Source: Halisarca cf. caerulea | Taxonomy: Eukaryota > Porifera > Demospongiae > Chondrillida > Halisarcidae | Reading direction: 5' to 3' | Length of the DNA: 64,000 bases | NCBI GenBank assembly: GCA_963170055.1 | Contig: CAUJGJ010000371.1 | Coordinates: forward strand, 2,855,511 to 2,919,510 | Part shown: positions 23,790-53,689 of the stretch, piece after piece | Layout: every line of letters starts with the position of its first letter | Position numbering within the stretch: position 1 is the stretch's first letter | Translations under genes and position numbers: made by a program | Notes under the pieces: model-generated | Told to the model about the DNA's origin: nothing | The model's database searches: none | Seen by the model: only the letters and a program-made list of their open reading frames with translations

Positions 23790-24297
23790 TAGGTAAACCT
23801 ATTTTAACAGGGGATATGCTCAATCTTCTATTTCCAAATACCTTCCCTCAACCACAATACTCATTCTGGACAGCTTGTGAGACTTCCCCTAGCAAATACA
23901 ACTTTTGGGCAGAAATCTTTTAGTTTTACTGGTGTTTCCCTGTGGTGATCCCTTCCAGAGTCTGTTTGTGGTCTTCAGTCCTTGCTGGAGTTTTCTCACT
24001 GTGTTCAAGAGCTACAGTACTAATGGAGACAGTCTAAAATGTTGCATGCTTCTAACAAATTTATTTGTATTTCCTACAGGAGTTTGAATTGAATCCTTCC
24101 ATTATCAATGATCTTTTTCTGCATGGTTCATTCTTGTCAAACCTCCCTTCTTATTCTTGGAATATTTTTTTGGCATGTCACTTTCTACTTTTTCTACTTT
24201 CTATCTGTCTTTTGTACTGTGTTGTACTGGGTGCCTAGAATAGCAGCTACATCAGCTAAGGCCTCTCCAGATTAAAAAGCTTCTTGAACCTGAACCT
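23790..24297 (+). pseudogene. LINE 3' end (CR1/L2-like)
   Basis: FSFTGVSLW near 23,920 matches the C terminus of the LINE at 10.4-12.0 kb. The conserved tail TGGGTGCCTAGAATAGCAGC follows at about 24,229. It is 5'-truncated, as is usual for LINEs. Confidence 0.7.
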
Positions 24298-24298
24298 G

Positions 24299-24375
24299 GG
24301 GAAGTCTTTAGCCAATGGCTACTATCCTAGGCACCCTGTAACAACAGGATACAAAAAATAAACTGTACAAGAGTA
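24299..24375 (-). repeat. LINE 3' tail, - strand
   Basis: The reverse complement carries GGGTGCCTAGGATAGTAGCC, the same 3' motif, tail to tail with the preceding element. Confidence 0.7.
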
Positions 24376-24529
24376 AAAATATTAATAAAGGCATGTAATA
24401 GTTCAATTGAGTTAATAAGCATACATTGTAGGAAAATAGAGGTTGTTGCATATCTACCAACTCAATAAATCAATTGATGCATTATGGAATTTTTATGGCC
24501 TTAAATATATCAGCAAAATTTCGTAAAAT

Positions 24530-24610
24530 GGGTAAATGGGTGCCTAGGATGGTAGCCTTTGGCTAAAGGCCTTCCCAAGTAACATAAGCTAACTAAACAT
24601 AACCCTGCTA
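24530..24610 (+). repeat. LINE 3' tail, + strand
   Basis: GGGTGCCTAGGATGGTAGCC followed by GGCTAAAGGCCTTCCCAAG. The third 3' end of the family in 400 bp. Confidence 0.7.
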
Positions 24611-26040
24611 CTTTGATGTAGGGTCAAGGGTCTTGTCATTCTCCTACCCAGTCAAAAATTTTTAAACTGTATAACACAATAAAGCTCAAAGAACATACAG
24701 TGTAAGAAAAGTACATAACACCCACAGCCTTATATGGAACAAAATCAGTAGGGCCTAACTACGTGAAGCGGTTATGTTCCTTAAATAGAGAAATATATTG
24801 CTGAAAATTGCTTGATGGTGCTTTAATTCTTCCATTACTTCCCATAAACTATCAAAGAAAGGGATAAAGCACAATATTATCGAAGTAAACATAATATTGT
24901 AAATGTCATTAAAAAACACTACATCAGCATCTCAAGGTGACAAAAACTTCATAAATTTTAAATCTCATAGTATGCTAAGACTCAACAGATATCAAAATAT
25001 GAATCACATGCAATTGAAGTAATGTTTCAATAAAATTATTACATTGGTTAAATGTTTTCATATACAGTAACAAATCAATCTTGTAAATGGGGAATATTCC
25101 AAACTGTAATGTTTAATGCCCCTTGCCCCATTAAAAAATAGGACATCAATATAAAATCTGTAACTTGAAGCTACAGACTCCATTTCTTGAACATTCAAAA
25201 TACTCTTACAAACTCGTGAATTAGCCGCAAATTCACCTGCTACAAACTCCCACTTCATTGAGTAAACATTGTTTAAGGAATGCTATAAGTACCACACATA
25301 CTCCATACATAAAAACAGTAAGACCAAGGACAAAAAACAGCTGACTTTATATTGTCCACAAGTACAGCATCTAACTAGTCACTGTGAAAGTGAGTGCTTT
25401 ACTTGTACATTACCTTGACCTTATCTACTGTAACACCTTTAGCACTAAAAACCACTTTTCAATGAATAGCTAACTTAATATCTAAGGGTTATACCAATAA
25501 TCAGTAATAGGCAAATATTTATAGATACATGTACATAGTACAAAGAAAAGGACAAATAAAGAACTCTTTGGCAGCAATAAAATTCAGTTGTTTTTGCACT
25601 TTAGAAGGTTTAAAAAGTATTGGAACCATAGGGAGGGAATTTCAGTACCTCAAGCTGTAGATCTAAACACACACATTGTATGTACAGTTATTGGACTCAA
25701 TTTGATCATGAACGTGTTCAGTGTTTAGTCATCCACACACAGAAATTTCAGTCACAATTGATGCAGCCAGAATTCCTATTTTCAACTCCAAGGTACACCA
25801 CTCTGCTTATCCTCATGTACACATAGTGGAACCTCTAGAACTAGAGAACAGTAACTGTATGTTGATGTGTGAAGACATATGCACAGTACTTCAGTACTTC
25901 AGCAAATGCAGGTTTAATGAAATTTAAACAAACGAAACATAACAGTGCAGGACAGGACAGATGCACCTAGCATGAAGTAACAAATAGAATCTATGTGGAA
26001 GTAAAAACAGCAAACCCATCAAATGGAAATTGCCTTTTCC
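24611..26040. other. Mostly featureless AT-rich DNA
   Basis: No repeat or convincing exon found except a weak - strand candidate at 25,058-25,258. Confidence 0.4.
25058..25258 (-). CDS. Weak candidate exon, unidentified
   Basis: A frame of about 66 codons (EFAANSRVCKSILNVQEMES, then SSYRFYIDVLFFNGARGIKH) with an acceptor-like TTTGTAGCAG inside and a stop at its end. The composition looks protein-like. It might be a terminal exon of the - strand gene ending near 26.8 kb, but I cannot link the phases. Confidence 0.25.
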   Translation of the reverse strand: MKWEFVAGEFAANSRVCKSILNVQEMESVASSYRFYIDVLFFNGARGIKHYSLEYSPFTRLICYCI

Positions 26041-26048
26041 AAGACAAC

Positions 26049-26142
26049 TGTATATCCAGAAATATTAGTGATCATTAAATTTGGCAATTTGCGCAAGATC
26101 AGGCTGTAATTTAATATTGGCAAAAATTAAATTTGGCGGAGG
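26049..26142. mobile_element. Truncated copy of the 18,217 MITE
   Basis: Inverse match to 18,340-18,437, including CATTAAATTTGGCAATTTGC and GCGCAAGATCAGGCTGTA, with only one end present. Confidence 0.8.
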
Positions 26143-26776
26143 CTGTGGCCTGCATTGGGAAATTAATTCTAGAAGAAAATGTACAGCCCAACATACACTG
26201 GAGTATTAAACCTGTTTTGAAAGCATTATTTTCATTGTAGTTCTTCTGCACCAATGTTGTTGTGAACTCCCTTGCATTCATGTTGGTATTGCATAGGTGA
26301 ATTGATGTTAGCGAAGCAATTGTAATCGTAATTGCAGGCTTAGCTGCTACCCCATACAAGTAAATCCCTGGTGAATACAGGAACTGCATAATACATGACA
26401 GGTGCCATTATACGTATATGTATGTAAGTCAAAGCTTTGGGCTGAAATTGGGTTAGAGAAAATGGTTACACAAACTTTTGGACCAATCTTAAATGCTATG
26501 AAGCTTTTTGGGAGTGACAATTGAACATGCAATCCAGTTCAAGGCCCACAGACTTGAGAAGTTGAATCTGAAACTTACGGAATGCTGTTACATTTATATT
26601 TGGACAATGGTAAAGTAAAAGTGAATGATTTAAAATGCTAAATAGCAATGAAAGGTGAGTACGTATGTACTTCTATACCTGTCATTAATAGACAGTCATG
26701 TACTATAATGCATACTCAAGATATTTTGCCGTGATTAAATATGATGTGGAATACACCCGACATGGAATGGTGTTAC

Positions 26777-45126
<18,350 letters not shown>

Positions 45127-45522
45127 CTGTAAAACTATAAAATATAAGACAAAGAATCCATTTATTGACACTAAACCATATAATACCAGCTAATCTTTCA
45201 CAGATTTAGTGATAAGTATGAGTTTTCACCATTCTATGAAAAAGTTTATGCTCCTCTACACCTGAAAATAATACAATACAATATATGCAATAAGGGATAC
45301 GTTGCACCCAAAGAGGAAGTCAAGACTTCTTTAGGTAGCTAGAACAGACAAGCCCCGATCAGGCAATTGAAGAAGACGCCTCGAATTTTTCAGGATAAAG
45401 GACTCTTTAGAGAAAAAAGGGAGTGGGTGTTTCGATTACACTTGTGAAATATCACTACCAATCACGCGGTTGCTCAATTCTTGCCTGGGTAGACCAGTCA
45501 TGCGGTCATCGCCCGTATACTG

Positions 45523-46099
45523 GCATAAATAATCACGACGCCTGAGGACAGAGTGATTATTAATGCCATACAACTTGGAGGCAGGTTACAGACGTTTTCG
45601 GGATTCTTGTCTGAAAAACAATCAGCTTTTAGCATACAGGTGATGTTTGTACGTATAAACGTCACGTGTGCGCTGTATAAACGTCACGTGTTGATAGAAG
45701 TTAGTTGACATGTTGAGCATAAATAGGTTGTTGTCTATTTATCTGGACAAATTACGCATGTCAATTTGTTGGTAAAATAATTGCAACGTTTCGCCCTCTC
45801 GGGTTTCTTCAGGCAATGTTTACAAAACTTTTTGATGTCACGTAGGTTATAACCCGCCTCCATATGGCATTAATAATCACGACGCCTGAGGACAGAGTGA
45901 TTATTAATGCCATACAACTCAGAGGCAGGTTACAGACGTTTTCAGGTTTCTTGTCTGGATAACAATCAGCTTTTAGCATACACGTGATGCTTTGTATGTA
46001 TAAACGTCATGTGTGCGCTGTATAAACGTCACGTGTATGCTTTAAAAGCCAATTGTTATCCAGACAAGAAACCCGAAAACGTATGTATAACCGGCTTCT
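45523..46099. mobile_element. Foldback cluster with two direct units
   Basis: A unit starting with a hairpin (ATTAATAATCAC, loop, GTGATTATTAAT) and continuing CATACAACT, GGCAGGTTACAGACGTTTTC occurs at about 45,523-45,700 and 45,865-46,045. The second unit is followed by a long inverse arm ending ACGTTTTCGGGTTTCTTGTC (inverse sense) at about 46,028-46,099, making a stem of about 70 bp. TATAAACGTCACGTG is repeated at the centre. Confidence 0.7.
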
Positions 46100-46360
46100 A
46101 AACTGATGTGAGAGTTTAGCGCCTCCCTTGCGATTCACCTGCTTTGAAAACGGGTGCCAATTAGTTGATTGACTAATTTCCCTTTGTCAATCAACAGACC
46201 AAATTAACCAAAGATCTGTACTACCATAGCATAGAGCAAAACAGATCACACTGCTACTGTTTGAAGCATATAAACTCGCCAGAACCTTTGATGTTACAGT
46301 GCATCAGTTTAGAAATATTATTATATATATACATACATATTATATATTTAATTATACTAA

Positions 46361-46520
46361 TACCGTATGCACTTTAATTTTCACAGGGTGTATATTTTGT
46401 GGATTTTGGCTTTTAGCAATTTTCTTGTTTTAATATTTGCGGACGCCATGTTTTGCTATTGCACAAGAGACTGATTTAAATTTTCACAGGTGTAAACTTT
46501 TGCGGATGGCTTCCAATCCA
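46361..46520. mobile_element. Truncated TACCGTA-family element
   Basis: Starts TACCGTATGCACTTTAATTT. The interior matches 50,503-50,989 (TTTGCGGATGGCTTCCAATC), but the right end is lost. Confidence 0.65.
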
Positions 46521-46530
46521 TGAATATAGT

Positions 46531-46692
46531 AGTGCCTCTTTTAAGAGACCACCCTTAGGGACAGGTGAAAGGTGGTTTCTGAGAAGAGGGAATTTAGCAT
46601 GGGACATACGTACGTATGTGCATTTTTTCCCACTAAGGCTGGTCTAACAAAAAAGGTGGTCATTCACAAGGGTGCTCTATCAAAAGAGGTAC
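46531..46692. mobile_element. MITE related to 10,723-10,945
   Basis: TGCCTCTTTTAAGAGACCAC at the left and ATCAAAAGAGGTACTTT at the right are imperfect inverses. GGTGAAAGGTGGTTTCTGA is shared with the earlier copy. Confidence 0.65.
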
Positions 46693-47431
46693 TTTTGTAC
46701 CATGAATATAAAACCACATGAAAATTAAAGCGTATAAGGTACAGTATATCCATATACATACAGGGCTGCATTCAGAAGGGGGGCGCAGGGGGGAGCTTGC
46801 CCCACCTAGGATTGCTGTTGCCCCCTCCCCCCAAGACTTGTACCTGAGCATATACTAACTTTCCTGAAAGGCAAAATTTATAAGGAAAGAGACAAAAATG
46901 GGCTTCAAGCTTTGATTTTAAAAATTTTCCTTGAGACCACTGTCACCAATCCTTTCACCTCCTCAAATGTTTATTGTTGGTATATTATATTTCAAGATTC
47001 ACAAGCATTACAAGCATGCATGTGTAACTGCAGTGATGCATTCAAAAACCTGCTGAAGTGATCTAAAAGCAAATTTTCTCTAGAGGAGCATACCCCCAGA
47101 CCCCCCTACCTAATAATACAAGTTCAGTAAACAGGTGGATGGAAGCATTTGATCATCAGCAAAAAATTAATGGTGGGATAGAGGCAGTCTGGTCAATGAA
47201 CAGCTGGCTATAGGTGGTCATATTAGCTGATTGTTGGGTAGAGGTGGTCAGGTAGTAAGCGGCCGTATCAGCTAAGGAATGGACCAGAATTGAAGGCAAT
47301 CACAAAACAATTGTGACAGGAAAGGATTAGCCATCTCCCCATTCACAGTGCAGTAGAAATAGGTAGGAAATGAATGATTACAACATCCTCAGGCTACGCT
47401 TTTAGATGTTCAGCATCATGGTACAAGTATT

Positions 47432-47566
47432 AGTTATATCCCTCCCAAGTGGGATGTGCAGCTAATACAATCACACTTTTCCTTAATCACCAAGGGCGTT
47501 AGCCCGAGGTGATTAAAGAAAAGTGTGATTGTATGCAGGCACATCCCACTTGGGAGGGATACAACT
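47432..47566. mobile_element. Foldback element, GGGC-loop-GCCC apex
   Basis: 135 bp, almost all stem: AGTTATATCCCTCCCAAGTG at the left, with its inverse at the right, and a centre AAGGGCGTTAGCCCGA. Confidence 0.85.
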
Positions 47567-47821
47567 AACTTGTGTCATGGGATGGTAGCAATGAATTTGT
47601 CCCATACATTGGCCTGTGATCTTGCGCAATGATGAGAGGTCAAGGGAAATGAAATTAATTGTTTGTCAGGAGTTCTTAATGATTTGATAGCAAGTGTGTT
47701 GTAGAGCTGAACCCTGATTGCAAGTGTGCTGTATAGTAAATCAAAAGTGTGCTGTATAGCTTTTATAGCCCACTTTTTTCCATTGATCTACCTGCTCACC
47801 ATGACACAAGATAGTTATACA

Positions 47822-47900
47822 ATGGGAAAGGAAGGTTAAGCGATTCACACCTTCGGGCTCCGCCCTCAGGTGTGTAAATTGCTATACCTCACATTCCCAT
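47822..47900. mobile_element. Foldback element, GGGCTCCGCCC apex
   Basis: ATGGGAAAGGAAGGTTAAGC and GATTCACACCT pair imperfectly with AGGTGTGTAAATTGC and CATTCCCAT. The centre is TCGGGCTCCGCCCTC. Confidence 0.75.
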
Positions 47901-48254
47901 TGCAGGGTTTCTTTCAGGAAATGCGTCAAGGGGGGGCAAAATATAGCCATGAAGAATATGTGGGGGGCAAGTCTAAAGCATTATAGATTATAGTATATGC
48001 AGTCATGCTGTGATATAGAGCATCCATGTATAAAATCTATGATGGACAGTCATGTATAGCATCTTTTGTATCTATGTAGCAGTTCTTTTCTTTCCGGATA
48101 ATGATCATGGGGCCAATAACAAATGTTCAACTAAGAAATGGAAGGAGGCAGATGTGTACATACATGACATCTTAAATGTCTATAGAGACATGCAGTGCAG
48201 TGATGTAAGGAGGTGCAGATGTACATGTATGTGGTATAGTAGAGGTATATAACT

Positions 48255-48454
48255 AGGGGGGGGGGGGGGTCTGGGGGTATTCTCCCCAGGGAAAAATTGA
48301 GTTTTAGGTTATACAAGGTGGTATCTGAGGGCATTTTGGACCATTCAAGGTTGATTTTGACACTCAAGTAGAGCCTTCTCTAGAGTAATGAGTACTATAT
48401 ACAGTTTGATTTTTTTGGGATGGAAGCTTCCGTCCCCCATTGGATAGAACCCTG
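48255..48454 (-). mobile_element. Truncated copy of the 37,518 element
   Basis: Inverse match to about 37,518-37,735: ACTCAAGTAGAGCC, ACCATTCAAGGT and the end GGATAGAACCCTG. Broken at a G run. Confidence 0.8.
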
Positions 48455-48460
48455 AATAGT

Positions 48461-48572
48461 TAAGACATTGGCACGCTGGCTGTATGGCAGATAAATGCAC
48501 TCACCTTCGGGTACCCAGTGCCCAAGGGCAAGTGCATTTTATATGCCATATAGCCCTCAAGCCTATGTCTTA
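48461..48572. mobile_element. Foldback element, CCTTCGGG...CCCAAGGG apex
   Basis: TAAGACATTGG and GATAAATGCACTC at the left pair with AGTGCATTTTATATGCC and CCTATGTCTTA at the right. It begins seven bases after the truncated element ends. Confidence 0.75.
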
Positions 48573-49599
48573 GCCACTAAATAGAATACAGCTGTTATTC
48601 AGAGAGATTTCTTCATAATCCACCTGACAACATCTTCGACCTTTACAAGTTTCCTTGATAAGTGGAGGTACGTACATGGTCACAGCCATATAAGGCACAA
48701 ATTTTAAGATGACAGGAAATTAGTCTATCTCATGCTACTGTGTAGGGGAAACAAACAGCGACAAAATTTCCTGTAATGGATGGATTATAAGGCAATTATT
48801 ACACAATTGCAAGCCAAGCAGATAGAATTCCAATAGTGTCAAGATCAGAAACTATAGACAAGGTGTTTAGATATGGATATCAGTGTAATGATCCTACTTA
48901 AACATAAATATTAATTTACAACTTATAAAATATTACCATCCCAAATTTTCAAGGGGGGGCAAGAAATTTCCAAGGGGGGGCAAATGCCCCCCCTGCCCCC
49001 CCCTAAAAGAAACCCTGAATTGTATAACCTATACATATAATATTATGTACGTACTTAATCGCATAACAGTTAAAGGAATATTCTGGTTAATGGAATGTAA
49101 ACTACAAGTACAGAATTATTTGTATAAATGCACTGTAGTAAAATAACAGCTTAAAGGAATACCACTTAAAGGAATATTCTGGATCCCAATATTGTAGTAT
49201 AATGCAGCTAATGCTTAAAAATGACTGCCACTTACAAGGTTGGATTCTGATTGTGAGATTCCAGTTCTTTGGCACATTTTTGTGGTGAGAATACACCTAA
49301 AACCGTTACTTTTGAGTTTAAGTTTGTAATAAGCTGCTTTACCATTCATAATTATTCTGATGTCAGATGATGTAACAGAAGATGGCGATTTTAATATCTT
49401 GGCGATTTTTAAGCACTTTTCCTCAAATAGAGGTTGTTAGAGCTGTTTTTCGGAGAATATATTCTCTACATACGTAACTCTGCTTAGGAGCTCTAGGCCT
49501 GGCAATAAAGCATGAAGTGGTAACTTGCTACTTCTGCTTTCATGTGAATTGAATATTGCTTTAACAGCTCTTTGAAGAATTCAGTCAGAGGCCTGGATA

Positions 49600-49720
49600 A
49601 GTGCAGCTCCAATCTCCGCTCTTGGTCTTTGGATGGGGAAGGAAAGTATTAGGATTGCTGTGGGGCTCCGTCTTGGAGCACCCTTGTGTGAACCCCATCA
49701 AAGAGAGAATTCTAAATGCT
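49600..49720 (+). pseudogene. Retroelement fragment, GLRLGAPLCEPH
   Basis: A short piece of the same post-RT domain as at 22.1 kb (VGLRLGAPLCEPHQ). Both flanks lack the rest of the element. Confidence 0.65.
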
Positions 49721-50296
49721 TTTCTCTACCTACATCAAGCAAAGAATTATCCAACTTTAGTCGGAAAGGAAGATTTTTGTTCTTGGACGGCAAATTGACA
49801 TCGAATTTTGTGATCACTGCACTCCAAATGCACGACTTCGATCATACTTCGATCGAAATCTCCTGTGCTATTCTAATCTCTGATAATCTTTCCTGAAATT
49901 AACTCCTTCCTGTCATATCTCACAAACTCGTATCAAACTTGGCAGATACTATACGTCTAACCGTTAACTGTTAACAGTTACCAGTAATGATGCAAGTTCT
50001 GGATAAGCGTTAAACCGTAAAAGTTAGTTTTGTTACTTTTTTTAAGTTCTGTGCTGTAGGTGTGTAATTCTCCAAAGTACCTTACAAGATCAGCACCAGA
50101 AATTTAGTCAACTCATCATGTCATTCGAGGACCACAAATGAGTCTGGAAATGCACCTCTAAGGGTATAAATTCAAAAAATTTATGGGAGAACATCCCCCC
50201 AGACCAGAAAGTACGCTATTGCGTGCACTCCCTTCCCCCCATTTTTTGCCCCCCTGCCCATTTTCTAAATGAAGCCCTGATATATACGTATATGTA

Positions 50297-50299
<3 letters not shown>

Positions 50300-50360
<61 letters not shown>

Positions 50361-50395
50361 TAGATATATAGATAGATAGATAGATAGATATATCT
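50300..50395. repeat. (TA)n and (GATA)n microsatellite
   Basis: TA run of about 60 bp followed by GATA units. Confidence 0.95.
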
Positions 50396-50502
50396 TTAAT
50401 ATAAATTATTAATCAGCATACATGACACCAGAATACATACGTACATACACATAAATAACATATACATACGTACATATACGTATATATATACGTATATGTA
50501 TA

Positions 50503-50985
50503 TACCGTACGCACTCTAATTTTTGCGAGTTTAAACTTTCGCGGATGTCGCAAATTCACGTTTTTATTTTCGCGGGTCCCCATCCAGTGCCTATTTTTTG
50601 TTGTTAACTAGTGATAGATCTGACTAGACCCTAGATTGCAATTAGCACTTTAAAGTTCTAATGATTGCCAAGCCAAACATGCAGGCCGGGCAATGACACA
50701 GACACGTGAGTGGTTTCTTCCTCTGAAGTGTTGCACATTTCTTTTCTAACAGCATCTGCCATACTTGCCAAGCCTATACCTTCTTTCACGCCTACATATT
50801 AGGTTTATTATCATGGATCTAATGAGAATACAACAAGGTGTCGACAGCACCGCCCGTTGTTCAGCGACAGCCATTTTATATCATTGCGCAAGATTTCAAA
50901 CTTTTCGCTGATTTAAACTTTCGCGGATGGCTTCCAATCCGTGAAAACTGCAAAAGTTTAGGCCTGCGAAAATTAGAGCACGTAC

Positions 50986-50989
<4 letters not shown>
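50503..50989. mobile_element. MITE, TACCGTA family (copy 9)
   Basis: 487 bp, TACCGTACGCACTCTAATTT to the inverse AAATTAGAGCACGTACGGTA. AAACTTTCGCGGATG occurs twice. Confidence 0.9.
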
Positions 50990-51024
<35 letters not shown>

Positions 51025-51047
51025 GTACGTATATATACTTGTATCCG

Positions 51048-51130
51048 GGTGTGGGGGCAAGTTATGGGTGGATCAAAGGAAAAAGTGTGCTGATATTTGT
51101 GATGTAGCACAGGTCACTGATATACGCACA
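51048..51130 (+). repeat. Repeat shared with 61,521-61,600
   Basis: Direct diverged match: GGATCAAAGGAAAAAGTGTG against GATCAAAGGAGAAAATGTAC, and AGCACAGGTCACTGA. Possibly a retroelement piece. Confidence 0.6.
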
Positions 51131-51455
51131 CTTCCTAATCAATGTCAATTGGTAGAGTAAGTGGCTGGAACTGATCAACTCTAGATGAGGTTGTACGTGG
51201 TCACCAGTGGTAAAAATAGTATTTGACCTTTGCTAGGACAAATGGCTGACCCATTATTATATTGGTAGGACATTTTGAAGATTGGTTAGCCATTCCTGAC
51301 CATCAGGGAACATTTATGCATGTATGTACATGTACGTACATGTACATGTATGTGTGTACGAATGTAATACAAAGGAATCTTTAGCAATGAACCTTGATAT
51401 TGGCAAAACAAATTGGCACTCAACTGTAATAGCCAATATAGACTCAGCTCTTAGT

Positions 51456-51786
51456 TACCATAGAGCAGGAAATTTTCGCGAGGTAATATTTTCGCTATAT
51501 TCGCGAATTGTACGGATTCGCGAAACTTTAACTGCGAAAATTTTGACAGATGCGCACTAAAGTCGGGAAAACAGCATGCTATAACAAGATTCTCTAAGGA
51601 ATGGAGCGTTAAACTCAGCAAAAAGCACGCTCCGAACTTGAAATGGTCTAGAAATGGACGCAAACGACTTGAAACGTAACAAAACGCAAATAAAAATCTT
51701 CACATCGCGAAAATATAACTCGCGAAAATTACATTTTACTTTGATTCGTGAAAATTTATGCCGCGAAAATTTCCCGCTCTACGGTA
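51456..51786. mobile_element. MITE, TACCGTA family (copy 10)
   Basis: 331 bp, TACCATAGAGCAGGAAATTT to the inverse AAATTTCCCGCTCTACGGTA. Many GCGAAAATT and TTCGCG units inside. Confidence 0.9.
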
Positions 51787-51925
51787 GTAGTCAGCCAAAT
51801 GGCTGACCCAACTCAATTTTGGTCAGCGGTATTTATGTTTTGTTTGGAAAATGGCAGATGGCAGGCAGCTTTTTCTAGCTCTAACAAACCAACAGTCAAC
51901 AGTGAATGGTTGCCAGGATACAAAT

Positions 51926-52044
51926 TAGTTATATCCTGCCCAGGTGTGCTGCAGCAGAAAAGGCAGTGCTGATGACCTCGGGCTTTGCCCTTGATCAATC
52001 AGCACTGTATTTCTGCTGCAGCACACCTGGACAGGATATAACTA
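51926..52044. mobile_element. Foldback element, CGGGCTTTGCCC apex
   Basis: 119 bp. TAGTTATATCCTGCCCAGGT and CTGCAGCAG at the left are mirrored at the right. The apex CTCGGGCTTTGCCCTTG is itself a small hairpin. Confidence 0.88.
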
Positions 52045-52629
52045 AAGGCCTTTTCACATTACACATCAATTCGGTTTTGAATGCACATTGATCCATTTTA
52101 CACTTAATTCAGTTAGGCCCAATTTGGTTCCAAACCGAATTGAAGTTTAACCACTTCCATATGTGGTTTGAACCGAATTGAGATGAATTCACGGGTATGT
52201 CATGTGACAATGACCCTTAAAGAAGCAAGGAAATAATTTGTCTTGCGGAGGAAAAAAGAGAGCGCACGTGAACAATGTTGCACCCGCTGACCGAGAAGTT
52301 ATTTCTGTAGGCTCACCTAAGAATTCTTTTATGCTGAAGATATCGGATCTTTCTGTATCGATTTCGTTCGATAATCTTCAGCATTAGTTGCTGTTCTGAA
52401 TCTTGGTCAGCTTTGTGACGTTGAAGAAGTTGCACGTACATTTGCCAAACAAACAGCAAAATCAGTTGAATGGTCTCCACATTTTCCTAACCTGCAACAC
52501 ATGATACACCACGTGGAAACTGCTACGTGATTCGGTTGTGACTTGTGCAAATGTGAACTGGATTAATGCGCATTCTATTCGGTTTTGGAATATACATATT
52601 GAAACCGGTTTAAATGTGAAAAGGCTTTA
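52043..52629. mobile_element. MITE with TAAAGGCCTTTTCACAT ends
   Basis: 587 bp, TAAAGGCCTTTTCACATTA to the inverse TTAAATGTGAAAAGGCTTTA. It abuts the foldback element. AATTCGGTTTTGAA and AACCGAATTGA recur inside. Confidence 0.85.
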
Positions 52630-52685
52630 ATACATACGTACATACAGTACATACATACATACATAATACATATATATACGTATAT

Positions 52686-52689
52686 ATAC

Positions 52690-52762
<73 letters not shown>
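52686..52762. repeat. (TA)n microsatellite
   Basis: About 75 bp of AT dinucleotide next to a retroelement remnant. Confidence 0.95.
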
Positions 52763-52763
<1 letters not shown>

Positions 52764-52783
52764 TTAAAACTTATTCAACATAG

Positions 52784-53400
52784 CTACATGTACACAACTA
52801 CATACGTATGTACATGTGACCTAAACTTGAATCTTTGAATAATCACACTGATTCTCTGACACAACGACAAACATACTGATGAGTCATTGTTGATTAATCG
52901 GATTCTTCTGGTTACATCCTTTAAGAAAAGCATACTATCACTGGAGAATGCTCCCATCGTCTCAAATACTAATGGAATCAAATAGTGAGTGGGTGTCAGG
53001 TTACTATACAGATGTCTCTTCTGTCCAGAGACATTATCAGCCACTAACCATGCATGAGATTAGTTGAGATGGAGATGTTAAGGGGTTAGAGTATCATGCA
53101 CCATCACATCCCAGATCAAAGCTCTCCCATGTGACCAAGGGATGAGGCTCATGCCATTGCGTCTGCGGCAATCTCTGTGGGATAAACCTTGCATGAGGTT
53201 CCAATGTGCTAGGAATTTTGATAGATGCGAGGGTTCTGTGGATAAATTGGTTAAGTTCTGCATGTCGTGGGTTATGTCCCTGACTCCGTACACAGCTGAG
53301 TCCATGTGTGGCTAACTGATCCACTTGCTCACCACAGTGCTGACAGGGGTAAGGGACACACAATGGGGTACCAAGACGTAGGCCAACTGCAAATATATAT
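52784..53400 (-). pseudogene. Decayed retroelement ORF, same family as 21.5-22.7 kb
   Basis: On the - strand: LCVPYPCQHCGEQVDQLATH with GLSCVRSQGHNPRHAELNQF, then in another frame CRRRNGMSLIPWSHGRALIW and DV, then PLVFETMGAFSSDSMLFLKD and [12 protein letters not shown]. Domain order matches the 22-kb copy. The CxxCG...HGLSC cluster is better preserved here. Two frameshifts. Confidence 0.8.
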
Positions 53401-53459
53401 ATATATGTTATAGCTACGTATATCCAGGTATGGGCATGATATCCAGGTTATCACCCAAA

Positions 53460-53461
<2 letters not shown>

Positions 53462-53518
<57 letters not shown>
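53462..53518. repeat. (TA)n microsatellite
   Basis: AT dinucleotide run. Confidence 0.95.
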
Positions 53519-53525
<7 letters not shown>

Positions 53526-53689
53526 CAGTGTTTGAAATAACGTTTGAACATCAGACATTTCCGATCATTTCTATGAATGTCCAGATGTTATCAACTTTGT
53601 CCTGACATTATTGTGTCTGCTCAAACGAAGCGTTTATGGCTATAGGAGGCTGCCATTGTTCAGGTGACAGATTTGCGGTCTGTTACTTT

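Larger units (their letters stand above)
47903..49017. mobile_element. CAGGGTTTCTTT-ended DNA element
   Basis: 1,115 bp, CAGGGTTTCTTTCAGG to the inverse CCTAAAAGAAACCCTG. Flanks CATTG and AATTG are a likely 5-bp duplication with one change. GGGGGGGCAAA runs lie at both ends. It contains a truncated CAGGGTTC copy and a foldback. Confidence 0.8.
46761..50279. mobile_element. Composite CAGGG-ended element, 3.5 kb, with nested insertions
   Basis: CAGGGCTGCATTCAGAA at the left; inverse TTCTAAATGAAGCCCTG at the right. Flanks ACATA and ATATA are a possible diverged 5-bp duplication. It encloses two foldbacks, the complete 47,903-49,017 element and a retroelement fragment. An alternative is two separate elements of one family. 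Confidence 0.55.
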
